The translations under genes and the position numbers were made by a program. A stretch of DNA of 64,000 nt from Vibrio sp. CB1-14 (lineage in GTDB: Bacteria; Pseudomonadota; Gammaproteobacteria; Enterobacterales; Vibrionaceae), in NCBI RefSeq assembly GCF_040412085.2, contig NZ_CP115921.1, positions 1,488,001-1,552,000 on the forward strand. Direction: 5' to 3'. The stretch's first letter is position 1. Every line of letters begins with the position of its first letter. Shown here piece after piece: positions 55,293 to 63,117 of the stretch. Under the pieces are notes generated by a model that saw only the letters and a list, made by a program, of their open reading frames with translations, was not told where the DNA came from and did no database searches.

Positions 55293-55643
55293 ATGGACCC
55301 TATAATTTTCCTATTTTCCTATTTTCCTATTTTCCTATTTTTCTTACTGCCATTCGAACTCATTGTGTTCTTTTGCTTGACTTCAAAGGTTGGGAGAAAG
55401 CTTGCTCACAAAACGAGACTTGCGGCAGTAAAAGGCTTGCTAGTTTTTGCAGGTGTGAGCGTATTTGTTGTCCTTCACTTGCTCAATGTCTCGGCGCTTT
55501 GGCTAGTTCTTTCCGCGTTTGCAACGATTGATGTTGTTAGAAGAACCAGTTTATGCCGAGACTGTATGATGTTTTCTTATAGTACGAGCGTGTTGAAACG
55601 ACAGACACGATGTCCGTATTGTTCTAGTAAAAAGCTAGATTAA
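55293..55643 (+). CDS. Membrane protein with C-terminal zinc ribbon; phase-variable start region
   Basis: 116 residues. A hydrophobic N-terminal span, a second span (VKGLLVFAGVSVFVVLHLLN and VLSAFATIDVV), then a zinc ribbon CRDC-x16-CPYC. Ribosome site GGGAGG. The first codons run through four copies of the 8-base TTTTCCTA; a change of one copy would shift frame and end the protein early. Similar in plan to the 56354 gene. Function unknown. Confidence 0.65.
   Translation: MDPIIFLFSYFPIFLFFLLPFELIVFFCLTSKVGRKLAHKTRLAAVKGLLVFAGVSVFVVLHLLNVSALWLVLSAFATIDVVRRTSLCRDCMMFSYSTSVLKRQTRCPYCSSKKLD
55306..55337 (+). repeat. Octanucleotide simple sequence repeat (TTTTCCTA)x4
   Basis: Four perfect tandem copies, followed by TTTTTC, inside the 5' coding part of the 55293 gene. 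Unit size eight is not divisible by three, so slippage changes reading frame: a contingency-locus signature. Confidence 0.9.
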
Positions 55644-55762
55644 GTAAACAATAGGAGATTCGTTTAGCAGAACATTTTCTTGTTAACATCTTAAAGGTGA
55701 TTGATAATCAACACCTTTTTCGTGCCTAGAAGATGAATGTATCTGAACTAGGGTCTATGCCC

Positions 55763-56170
55763 TCAGAATAACCGACAAACATTGTTCTTAGACTCTTCGT
55801 CACTATCTTTGTAAAAATGATGTTGAGGTTCACCGTTCATTAGGAGAACGAAAAGCTTCCTTTCCAGATAAACCCCCACTAAGTAATGATCTTTAGGTAT
55901 TTGGTATATCGGCTTCATTGCGTTTTCGTCTTCACACAAGAATCTGACGTGCAAAAGCTTCACTTTTCTGAGACCGACCATAGTATTACCTTCAATGAAG
56001 CCTCCGAACGGCGCTTTAAATGTATCTCCATTTCTCAGTAAAGCTGCCACAGTGCCGTCGTTTCTTTTGTTGTTTCCAATGGGTCCATGCACGTTGATTC
56101 GATCGATTCGATACGCATCATTGACCTGTATAGAGTAAAACATATAGGAATAAAATATCTGTACATACAT
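55763..56170 (-). CDS. Hypothetical protein, opposite strand
   Basis: 135 residues (PIGNNKRNDGTVAALLRNGD..., KLLHVRFLCEDENAMKPIYQ). Protein-like composition but no ribosome site at any in-frame ATG. On the strand opposite to its neighbours. Could be a moron with its own promoter, or a truncated gene. Confidence 0.4.
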   Translation of the reverse strand: MYVQIFYSYMFYSIQVNDAYRIDRINVHGPIGNNKRNDGTVAALLRNGDTFKAPFGGFIEGNTMVGLRKVKLLHVRFLCEDENAMKPIYQIPKDHYLVGVYLERKLFVLLMNGEPQHHFYKDSDEESKNNVCRLF

Positions 56171-56339
56171 ACAGTATTGCTTTGATTCAACGCTTTGTCC
56201 AGATGAAACTCAGGGAGCTAAGTTTGATTGCTTGCTTTTTTATGATACGAATGTCCTGGGTAAAATAGTAAATGGATCATCATACACAGTGTCGTTTGAT
56301 GTAGGTAAGGTTGTTGATGGTGAGGTTAATACACCTTGA
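56154..56339 (+). pseudogene. Gene remnant without start codon
   Basis: About 60 codons of convincing protein sequence (CFDSTLCPDETQGAKFDCLL, then NGSSYTVSFDVGKVVDGEV) ending at TGA 56337. No start codon lies in frame after the upstream stop at 56151. Likely the C-terminal end of a gene cut by recombination. It abuts the start of the minus-strand gene at 56170. Confidence 0.45.
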
Positions 56340-56353
56340 GGAGGGCGCTAACA

Positions 56354-56716
56354 ATGTTATACCTGGTGGTTAGTTTAAATCTAATAAGTCTCACTTTGAC
56401 GATATTGATATCGTACAATTTGATAAAGATATCGGCTCCAAAAAAGCAAAGAAATATCTATCACTTCTTGAACGTTACTACTGGGATCCTAGCTTACTTT
56501 ACATTTTATTATTTCAATCAACACTTCGGAAGTGGAGATTTTACCACTGAGCTGCAGGCATTTATCATTATGGGGCTGTTAATTGGTGTCGTGATAACGT
56601 GTTTTAACTCGTCTTTTTGTCCGAGTTGCCGAAAACTCGCTTATTCTAAGACTTTATGGTCTAAACCCAAAAAGTGTAATCACTGCGGTAAAAAAATACC
56701 TAACAAGCTAGGTTAA
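56354..56716 (+). CDS. Membrane protein with C-terminal zinc ribbon
   Basis: 120 residues. Hydrophobic spans (LVVSLNLISLTLTILISYNL; LQAFIIMGLLIGVVITCF) and a C-terminal CPSC ... CNHC zinc ribbon, close in plan to the 55293 protein. Start after GGAGGGCGCTAACA; a TTG six codons upstream is less likely. Unknown function. Confidence 0.6.
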   Translation: MLYLVVSLNLISLTLTILISYNLIKISAPKKQRNIYHFLNVTTGILAYFTFYYFNQHFGSGDFTTELQAFIIMGLLIGVVITCFNSSFCPSCRKLAYSKTLWSKPKKCNHCGKKIPNKLG

Positions 56717-56874
56717 AAGGATTTCTCTATGTCGAACTGCCCAGTAAAGATGAGATTGAGCATCCCATCCAGACCAACTTAAGCTTAATGACTAGGTCTC
56801 AGAAGTGCACCTTGTCAATCTTAGAAGAGAAGTCGTGTAACTTGGTTTTCTTTGATTGAAATCCAGTCACCTCT

Positions 56875-56896
56875 AAGCGGCCTTGGCCGCTTTTTT
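56875..56896 (+). terminator. Terminator closing the cargo block
   Basis: AAGCGGCC-TT-GGCCGCTT, then TTTT. The 228 bases from 56717 hold no other feature. Confidence 0.75.
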
Positions 56897-56944
56897 AAAG
56901 TTGTGTATATTTATACAGTGTTTGAGTAATCAAGGAATGGATCA

Positions 56945-57589
56945 ATGGGTTTCGTCATCGCTCTCGAACGCTGGCCAATGTCAGCCGCAATCAGCTTAGC
57001 TACGAAAGGATTAAACACCAGAAATGCCCTTGAAATGCGAGGAGGTGGTTTCGATGCGGTGGATCTCGAAATTGGTATAAGGCTTGATGGCGCCAAAGTA
57101 CTGAGAGCCGTTGATGCAATGCATGAACATTTAACGGATTGGAGTTATTTCGCTTACGCCTCTCCTGGTTGGAGTAATCATGGAAACCGAGTGCGCTTAG
57201 TTGACAGTATCGCTGCTGACTGGGTGTTCGATAATTTAGCGAAAGGCGTTCTCATCCAGAAAAGAACTTACGATAAAATGGCCTCTCTCATTCCCTATAT
57301 TGCTGGTGGGTTAGCTATTGAACTGTCGAGCGGTGCCAAGACCGAAGTTAAGAGTGGTGAAGTGAGGTATGTCTCGAATCTCTCTCGTTCAACGTTCATT
57401 GCTCTCCTCGTGGAGTTCGAATGTAAGGTGAAGAGTGTTTTCAGTGAAGGCTACAAGAAAAAGCGTAAGCGCTATTACCAAAATAATTGGAAAAGATGGC
57501 AAGCACATATTGAGATGATTCGAGGTATTGTCGTTCGCTATGACAACGCTGCTCAAAAAAGCTTCGAAAAGCACTTGAATAAAAAATGA
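56945..57589 (+). CDS. Phage hypothetical protein before lysis genes
   Basis: 214 residues, basic C-terminus (YKKKRKRYYQNNWKRW). The position, one gene upstream of the holin and followed by a terminator, is where lambdoid phages keep the late antiterminator, but no Q-like motif is visible. AAGGA lies nine bases before the ATG. Unknown. Confidence 0.55.
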   Translation: MGFVIALERWPMSAAISLATKGLNTRNALEMRGGGFDAVDLEIGIRLDGAKVLRAVDAMHEHLTDWSYFAYASPGWSNHGNRVRLVDSIAADWVFDNLAKGVLIQKRTYDKMASLIPYIAGGLAIELSSGAKTEVKSGEVRYVSNLSRSTFIALLVEFECKVKSVFSEGYKKKRKRYYQNNWKRWQAHIEMIRGIVVRYDNAAQKSFEKHLNKK

Positions 57590-57635
57590 TGGCAGATTAC
57601 TGTATGAATTCCTAGTATGGATAAATACACATGAA

Positions 57636-57667
57636 AGTCGCTCAGGTCACATTGAGCGGCTTTTTTT
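57636..57667 (+). terminator. Terminator before the lysis cassette
   Basis: AGTCGCTCA, 8-base loop, TGAGCGGCT, TTTTTTT. In lambdoid logic this may be a late terminator read through by an antiterminator. Confidence 0.8.
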
Positions 57668-57752
57668 ATGCCCAGAGTCTTATTCGTAGTCGTCGGGCTA
57701 TTTCACAACCCACCTCGCTTTTGCAGGTGGGTTTTCTTTTGATGAGGCGTTT

Positions 57753-58049
57753 ATGTTTGAGCATCTTAGCGCTGCAGTGAAGCGCCACAAGGTGAAAGTC
57801 GTCTGTGCAGTATTCCTGACCACTATGATGGTCATTATCGCCACCAAAGGTGACAGGATAACGGCTGTGTTTGGAAGCGTGACCGCCACCTTAGGCGCGT
57901 TTGGCTTAAGTAATTGGTCCGTGGTGATTGGTATATTTTGTACGGTCACTACCTCGGTCGCTACCGTGGTAACGAACCTGGTTTACAGAAAGAAGCTGTT
58001 AGCACTCCAAGAGAAACATCTTAAGGAGAAAGCGAATGAAACATACTAA
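57753..58049 (+). CDS. Holin
   Basis: 98 residues with two or three short spans (VKVVCAVFLTTMMVIIATKG; FGSVTATLGAFGLSNWSVVI GIF-type; TVTTSVATVVTNLVY) and a charged C-terminus. Directly upstream of, and overlapping, the endolysin gene. Forms membrane lesions that time lysis; with a SAR endolysin it may be a pinholin. Confidence 0.78.
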   Translation: MFEHLSAAVKRHKVKVVCAVFLTTMMVIIATKGDRITAVFGSVTATLGAFGLSNWSVVIGIFCTVTTSVATVVTNLVYRKKLLALQEKHLKEKANETY

Positions 58050-58560
58050 GACAATCGTGTGCTCTGTGGGTGCCGCTATCGCGTTATTGTTGACTGGTAT
58101 TGTGCCGAATGAGGTCATCGTGTCGAAAAAGGGGCTTGAATTGATTGGAAATGCTGAGCAGTGCCGCTTAACGCCTTATACATGTCCAGCAGGCCATATA
58201 ACGAATGGGATAGGGAATACGCATGAGGTCTCAAACGAAACGATCACGCTTAAAAAAGCAACCAAGGACTGGGCAAAGAATATAGAAGATGCTCAACGTT
58301 GTTTACAGCAGGCGCTTCCTAATACGCGCGTGACTCAGGGACAGTACGATGCTTTTACTTCTTTTATCTTCAATACAGGTTGCACTCGATTCAAACACAA
58401 TCGCAATGGGACAAAGACTCAGATTTATCAGTACGTGTTGAAAGGAAAGTATATCGCGGCCTGCCACCAGCTTAATCGTTGGATCTATGGGGGCGGTGTC
58501 AAATTGAAAGGTCTAGTTATTCGTAGGCAGAAAGAAACGGAACTTTGCCTGAGTAGATAA
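58036..58560 (+). CDS. SAR endolysin (glycoside hydrolase 24 lysozyme)
   Basis: 174 residues. The N-terminal weakly hydrophobic segment TIVCSVGAAIALLLTGIV carries Cys9, the look of a signal-arrest-release sequence. Catalytic triad spacing E41-x8-C50-x5-T56 fits the P1 Lyz type, in which Cys takes the Asp position. It cuts peptidoglycan after membrane release. Overlaps the holin by 14 bases. Confidence 0.88.
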   Translation: MKHTKTIVCSVGAAIALLLTGIVPNEVIVSKKGLELIGNAEQCRLTPYTCPAGHITNGIGNTHEVSNETITLKKATKDWAKNIEDAQRCLQQALPNTRVTQGQYDAFTSFIFNTGCTRFKHNRNGTKTQIYQYVLKGKYIAACHQLNRWIYGGGVKLKGLVIRRQKETELCLSR

Positions 58561-58638
58561 AGCAACAGAAAGAGTAAAGCTCTGAGTTCGGCCTAAGGGC
58601 TTTGTTGTATACATTGTACTTTAAGAGGAATGGACGTG

Positions 58639-59340
58639 ATGAAACCTATCGTACATGAAAATGAACTGACAATGAGTAGTCTGGAAATTTCTGAAATAAC
58701 GGGAAAGAGACATGATCACGTTATTCGTGATATCTCAAATATGCTGGTAACGTTGGACATCGACGCTCCCCAAATTTGGGGAACGCAGATATATGGTAAC
58801 AATAACACTCGCAAGGTTGCTCTTTTGAACAAAGAACTAACCATTACGTTGATCTCCGGCTATGACGTAAAAATGAGGCACGCCATAACGAAGCGTTGGC
58901 TTGAGCTAGAAAATAAACAAAGCGTTACGTTGCCAAACTTTACTAATCCAGCAGAAGCCGCGCGAGCCTGGGCTGATGAAGTGGAACAAAAACAAGTCGC
59001 CGAGCAACAGCTAATAGAACAAAAACCAAAAGTCGAGTTCTACGACAATTTGGTAGAACGCCATGCCTTAATGACCGCTACTCAAGTCGCACAAAAGCAC
59101 AACATATCGGCCGTCAAACTGAACCGGTTTCTAGAAGAGATTGGTGGGGTATACGACGGTAGGGTCAAACGTGGCCGCGTTTTCACTCAATCGTTTATCC
59201 AACAAAAACTTGGAGAGCTGAAACAGACTGAGCTGGGGTATTCTCAGGCTCTGTTCACTCCTGCTGCTGAAATGTGGGTGGCGGAACGCCTATATTCAGA
59301 AGGCATCGTATCAAGTAGCTACAAAAGCTGGATGCAGTAG
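58639..59340 (+). CDS. Rha/KilAC-type phage antirepressor
   Basis: About 233 residues. N-terminal Rha domain (MSSLEISEITGKRHDHVIRD; LISGYDVKMRHAITKRWLEL) and a KilAC-like C-terminal domain (LMTATQVAQKHNISAVKLNR; GRVFTQSFIQQKLGEL). Antirepressors inactivate phage repressors. Start at the second Met, nine bases after AAGAGGA. Oddly placed between endolysin and spanins; repeat evidence downstream suggests it was inserted or exchanged there. Confidence 0.82.
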   Translation: MKPIVHENELTMSSLEISEITGKRHDHVIRDISNMLVTLDIDAPQIWGTQIYGNNNTRKVALLNKELTITLISGYDVKMRHAITKRWLELENKQSVTLPNFTNPAEAARAWADEVEQKQVAEQQLIEQKPKVEFYDNLVERHALMTATQVAQKHNISAVKLNRFLEEIGGVYDGRVKRGRVFTQSFIQQKLGELKQTELGYSQALFTPAAEMWVAERLYSEGIVSSSYKSWMQ

Positions 59341-59405
59341 GTGAACTCACGTGCTCTTTCTACCAAACTGATGACGACGGGTCCATTACTCGTTTCAATA
59401 TTATT
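59331..59405 (+). repeat. Direct repeat, copy 1
   Basis: About 75 bases beginning GATGCAGTAGGTGA, shared with 59575-59650. It includes a degenerate copy of the Rz start region with one A lost (CTACC for CTAACC), which breaks that frame. Confidence 0.9.
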
Positions 59406-59607
59406 GAACTATGAAAAAAAGGAGATAAGCGAGAAAATTCGTTTAATGTTCGGTGATGACAAAGCTAGGGAAAAGTTTTCCCCAGCTCGAGATAGTCAAA
59501 GTCGAGTGGACTATTACAACCTTCCCGAGCTTGAATCTAAAATGTTCGTCGCGAAGCACAACCAAGAAAAGCTAGATGCAGTAGGTGACCTCACGTGCTC
59601 TTTCTAA
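59355..59607 (+). pseudogene. Mosaic remnant: broken Rz start fused to an antirepressor fragment
   Basis: The first repeat copy carries LMTTGPLLVSILL, the beginning of Rz, then switches to a sequence ending REKFSPARDSQSRV-DYYNLPELESKM, which looks like the C-terminal part of another phage antirepressor/Rha N-domain. The frame ends at 59607 inside the second repeat copy. A GTG at 59341 could start translation, but a product of two gene pieces is unlikely to work. Confidence 0.7.
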
Positions 59608-59650
59608 CCAAACTGATGACGACGGGTCCATTACTCGTCTCAATACTTCT
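59575..59650 (+). repeat. Direct repeat, copy 2
   Basis: Second copy of the 75-base repeat, 244 bases after the first. It contains the intact GTG start of Rz. Confidence 0.9.
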
Positions 59651-60098
59651 CGGATTGTTCTTGTGGTTGGCAAGGGGGGAGGTTGAAGACATGACCCTCA
59701 AACTCGAAACGCAAACCAGCCTAATCGCACTCAAGCAAACAGAACTCGACACAATCACCGCCACCAATCGCTCTCTAGACCAAACCATCACGACCCTAAA
59801 ACATCAGCTCATCGAACATCAACAGTTGGCGCAACAATTACGCCAGTACAACGCCAGCATTGATAGAGAACTTCAACAAACGATTTCTGAATTGGAGAAC
59901 CTTACCCGTGACAAACCCGTTACCAATGCGTGTCAGCTTAGCTTTAGCGACGCTGAGTATGACCGGATGCAGCAGTTTTACCGCGACACCTCAAGAACGT
60001 CTGATCTACCGGAGCAACGAAGTGCTGATGTTTCCACCTCCGGCCTTGCTCCTCGTCCCAGTGATGCCAATCAAAGAGCCCTTACCCAAGGTGATTAA
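59595..60098 (+). CDS. Inner-membrane spanin (Rz-like)
   Basis: 167 residues: one N-terminal span (GPLLVSILLGLFLWLA) and a long periplasmic coiled coil (TLKLETQTSLIALKQTELDT..., HQQLAQQLRQY...). The usual i-spanin plan. GTG start within the second repeat copy. Works with the nested o-spanin to fuse inner and outer membranes at lysis. Confidence 0.85.
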   Translation: MLFLTKLMTTGPLLVSILLGLFLWLARGEVEDMTLKLETQTSLIALKQTELDTITATNRSLDQTITTLKHQLIEHQQLAQQLRQYNASIDRELQQTISELENLTRDKPVTNACQLSFSDAEYDRMQQFYRDTSRTSDLPEQRSADVSTSGLAPRPSDANQRALTQGD

Positions 60099-60219
60099 CA
60101 ACCGAAATCTAGGAGAGATCCGAAACCGAGATCTCATCTGGCGAGCGTCTATGTACAAATGTATTAACCAAATTGATGAGACACGAAAGTGGGTCGAGAA
60201 GAAGCAAGCGGAAGAGTAG
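59908..60219 (+). CDS. Outer-membrane lipoprotein spanin (Rz1-like), overlapping Rz
   Basis: 103 residues in the +1 frame, more than half embedded in Rz. Signal MRVSLALATLSMTGCSS has lipobox SMTGC; proline-rich mid part (FPPPALLLVPVMPIKEPLPK) is typical of o-spanins. GTG at 59908 is preferred for GGAGA ten bases upstream; ATG 59926 is the alternative. Confidence 0.82.
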   Translation: MTNPLPMRVSLALATLSMTGCSSFTATPQERLIYRSNEVLMFPPPALLLVPVMPIKEPLPKVINNRNLGEIRNRDLIWRASMYKCINQIDETRKWVEKKQAEE

Positions 60220-60483
60220 TGAGGTAAGGCGATAATAAACACGTCGATATTATCTTCACCTTCATTGTTAGCGCCATGCGTCTCCTAGGTTGACGCCACT
60301 AGCAGCATTGAAGGTGAGGTCTTCATTTAAATGCTTCAATAACAGAGGCTTATAGAGCGGCTTGAGGCTTAAGGTACTTCTCGCCTAGGGGGCAATTTCT
60401 ACGGGGGGGAAACGCCCGGGCTCAGACAACTTTTTTTAATTTTTTTTGCTCTTACCGGTTCCGGTTTTTCGGGGTTGTTCACT
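60220..60483. other. Region before terminase (possible cos)
   Basis: 264 bases with an unusual G run and palindrome (GGGGGGGAAACGCCCGGG, about 60402-60420), long T tracts (60431-60448) and a small ACCGG-TT-CCGGT stem (60454-60465). Lambda-type cos sites lie just before the small terminase gene, so a cos function is possible. Confidence 0.4.
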
Positions 60484-61062
60484 ATGACTGAAGCAGCATT
60501 GGCGATGGCGTTGGGCGTTTCCAATAAAACGGTCTACAACGCGAAGCAAAAAGGCTTCAAGCCTGAAATGACGGGCGATGGCAAAGTAGATGTAAAAGCG
60601 TCAATTCGCGTGTATGTACGTTTTCAATCGAACCAAATAAGGGATCTTAGCGCGCAAAAAAGATCCGGAAAGACCGGAAACAGTCACAGTGATATTCACT
60701 CGTCAACGGAAGGTGTCGATTGGAAAGCCGAAAAGGACAAACAGCACGCCATTAAACTCAAACTCGCAAACCAGCAAGCGGTTGGTGAACTTGTACCCGC
60801 TGAAGCCATGATTGAGCTTTACAACGGCCCGTTGTCATTCTGCAGAAACAAGTTGATGGGACTACCCTCTGAAATTCAGCGTCGAACGGAAGTGGAGCCA
60901 GAGCTGCTCAAGGAGATAGAGGAAGTCGTGCGGGAAGCGCTTGAACGCTTAGGGGAAAAGGGCGCTGATGAACTTCAAGAAGTTATCGAGACAATACTCG
61001 AGCGCTATTCGCACTATTATTGTGCCGTTGAAGAAGAAGAGGATAGTGGATTGGACGATTGA
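60484..61062 (+). CDS. Terminase small subunit (Nu1-like)
   Basis: 192 residues. N-terminal winged HTH (MTEAALAMALGVSNKTVYNA), basic middle, and acidic helical C-terminus for large-subunit contact (ELLKEIEEVVREALERLGEK). It recognises the cos DNA for packaging. TTG three codons earlier is an alternative start. Confidence 0.78.
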   Translation: MTEAALAMALGVSNKTVYNAKQKGFKPEMTGDGKVDVKASIRVYVRFQSNQIRDLSAQKRSGKTGNSHSDIHSSTEGVDWKAEKDKQHAIKLKLANQQAVGELVPAEAMIELYNGPLSFCRNKLMGLPSEIQRRTEVEPELLKEIEEVVREALERLGEKGADELQEVIETILERYSHYYCAVEEEEDSGLDD

Positions 61063-62884
61063 GAACGAGAATCCTCATGCGCAGATCTATCGACCTAAAG
61101 TCTTTCAACGGGCGTGGTTAGAAGCCCTCGAACATCCCTACATCGAAACCAGTGTTCTTCAGAAAAGTGCGCGTGTTGGTTACGCTATCTTTATGAACTC
61201 CTCCGTGGGTTGGATCATTTGTAACGATCCCGGCAATATCATGATTGCTCAGAACACAGAGAACGATGCTGATAAGTTCTCGGCCAATGAAGTCGGGAAG
61301 GTGCTTAACCATTGTTCAGCCGTTCGTCAGCAACTTTTCGGCAAAAACACCGCGAAAGAGAAGAGTTTCCTTGGTGGAGAACTCGGTATTGTTTGGGCCA
61401 CCTCGGCTAACTCATTTCGAATGGCAACCATTCGCTATCTGTTTCTTGATGAGGTGTCTGGGTATCCGGATAACGTCGATGGGGAAGGTGACCCTATTGA
61501 CTTGGCGATGGTACGAACTGAAACCGAAGCACAACGAAAAATCGTCATGGGCTCTACCCCCAAAGAGAAAGGCACCTGCAAGATCAGCCGGGAATTCAAA
61601 CTCGGTGATCAGAGATATTTCTATGTGCCTTGTCCTCACTGCCAACATAAGCAGAGACTGAAACTCGACAATTTTCGCTACGATGCCAATGACTTTAAGT
61701 CTGCTCATTTCGTCTGTGAGGCGTGTGGAGAAGGGATTTATGAACACCATAAGCACGGCATCCTGAATCAAGGCGAGTGGAGAGCAACACGTGAATTCAC
61801 CTGTTGCGACACGCATCAGGTACCCGAAACATGGGACCATACAGGCACGGCCCTCTGTGCTATTTGTGGCAAGCCCGGAGACAAAAACGAACGAGATAAG
61901 GTTAACGCCAGCTGGCACATTTGGTCGGCTTACAATGACAACCCAAACACATCCCTCGCTTCGATCGCCGCTGAATACGAGAAGGCCAAGAAAGACAGCG
62001 CGAAAATGCAGACGTTCATGAATACCAGGTGCGGCGTTCCGTATTCGGATGCGGGTGAACACTACAAGCTGAAAGGTTTTGAACAACTCTACATCCGAAG
62101 GGAGCTCTTTAATCCCGAGAGTCAGTTACCCAAGGCGACTCGATGCATTCTTGGGTCGGTTGATACGCAAAAGTACCGATTTGAATATCACCTTTGGGCC
62201 GTAGGGGAAAATGGGGAAACGTGGGCCTTGGATTACGGTGCCGTCCATGGCGATCCTGAAGAGGAGGAGACACAAACCCACCTGATAGAAAAGCTGACCC
62301 AACCCTTTTCGCAGGTGGATGGTCGGCAGCTGGTCGCCTATGCGGTCGTGATGGACTGTAATGGCCATGCCTGGAAGGCCATGCTTGAGTTTGTGGCGCC
62401 TTATCAAGGGTGGCTCTACGCCATTCGAGGCGATGCCTATGGCAAAAACAAATTTAAAACCGACCTCACGTTGTCTTATAGCGTGCACAAAGAGGTGGGG
62501 TGTGAGTATCGAACCATCAATGTTCACCAACTGAAAAACAAAGCCGCTGAACGATTAAACCTTACTAAGTTTGGCAAGAATTACGTCCACTATCCCAATA
62601 CTGAGTCGTTCAACCTTGATTACTTCCAAATGCTAACGGCGGAGCACCTGATTGGCAGTGGGAGCAATGTGAAATGGGACATCAAACCCGGGCACAAGCG
62701 CAACGAGCCCTGGGATCTACTGGTGTACTTTCTCTGGCTGTATGAATACTTGCGACCCACCATTCGTCTTGCCAGTCCTGATAGGCCGCTCGGGTTGCGT
62801 CACCTTCATGCAGAGCAAGCCCAATCTGACGAGCTCGAGTCGTATCACGATGGCTATGAGCTCTCTGACTATGAGAATTACTGA
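60968..62884 (+). CDS. Terminase large subunit (lambda gpA family)
   Basis: 638 residues as listed. ATPase: QKSARVGYAIF is the lambda-type Walker A variant, and YLFLDEVSGY the Walker B region. A zinc ribbon (CPHCQHKQ ... CEACGEGI) follows, then the nuclease domain (SVDTQKYRFEYHLWAV; VVMDCNGHAWKAML). Cuts and pumps phage DNA into proheads. The ATG at 60968 overlaps the small subunit by 95 bases; a GTG near 61049 after AAGAGGATA is a plausible shorter start. Confidence 0.9.
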   Translation: MNFKKLSRQYSSAIRTIIVPLKKKRIVDWTIENENPHAQIYRPKVFQRAWLEALEHPYIETSVLQKSARVGYAIFMNSSVGWIICNDPGNIMIAQNTENDADKFSANEVGKVLNHCSAVRQQLFGKNTAKEKSFLGGELGIVWATSANSFRMATIRYLFLDEVSGYPDNVDGEGDPIDLAMVRTETEAQRKIVMGSTPKEKGTCKISREFKLGDQRYFYVPCPHCQHKQRLKLDNFRYDANDFKSAHFVCEACGEGIYEHHKHGILNQGEWRATREFTCCDTHQVPETWDHTGTALCAICGKPGDKNERDKVNASWHIWSAYNDNPNTSLASIAAEYEKAKKDSAKMQTFMNTRCGVPYSDAGEHYKLKGFEQLYIRRELFNPESQLPKATRCILGSVDTQKYRFEYHLWAVGENGETWALDYGAVHGDPEEEETQTHLIEKLTQPFSQVDGRQLVAYAVVMDCNGHAWKAMLEFVAPYQGWLYAIRGDAYGKNKFKTDLTLSYSVHKEVGCEYRTINVHQLKNKAAERLNLTKFGKNYVHYPNTESFNLDYFQMLTAEHLIGSGSNVKWDIKPGHKRNEPWDLLVYFLWLYEYLRPTIRLASPDRPLGLRHLHAEQAQSDELESYHDGYELSDYENY

Positions 62885-63117
62885 TGACCATCTACGCCAG
62901 CCAAGCCAACCTCGACAAGGTTCAACAGGCCATTACCGAACTGATTGAAGGGAAGCGTCAAGTCAAAGTTGAATACGTCACCAGTGATGGATTTAAAAAT
63001 GCGTTCGAGTATGCGCAAGTCAATCTAACCGAACTACGACACATCGAGCGAGCGATGCAAGAGTCGCTGAACCCGTTGCCACTGATGGACAGCATTGAAG
63101 TGGAGATCAAGTTTTGA
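62884..63117 (+). CDS. Head-tail joining protein (gpW-like)
   Basis: 77 residues. LDKVQQAITELIEGKRQVKV and NLTELRHIERAMQES match the small alpha/beta gpW fold by pattern and position between terminase and portal. One-base overlap with the terminase stop. Confidence 0.8.
   Translation: MTIYASQANLDKVQQAITELIEGKRQVKVEYVTSDGFKNAFEYAQVNLTELRHIERAMQESLNPLPLMDSIEVEIKF

Noticed and set aside
61412..62086. Long minus-strand frame opposite the terminase large subunit
   Set aside because: Shadow of a strongly recognised + strand gene; no ribosome site or family motif.
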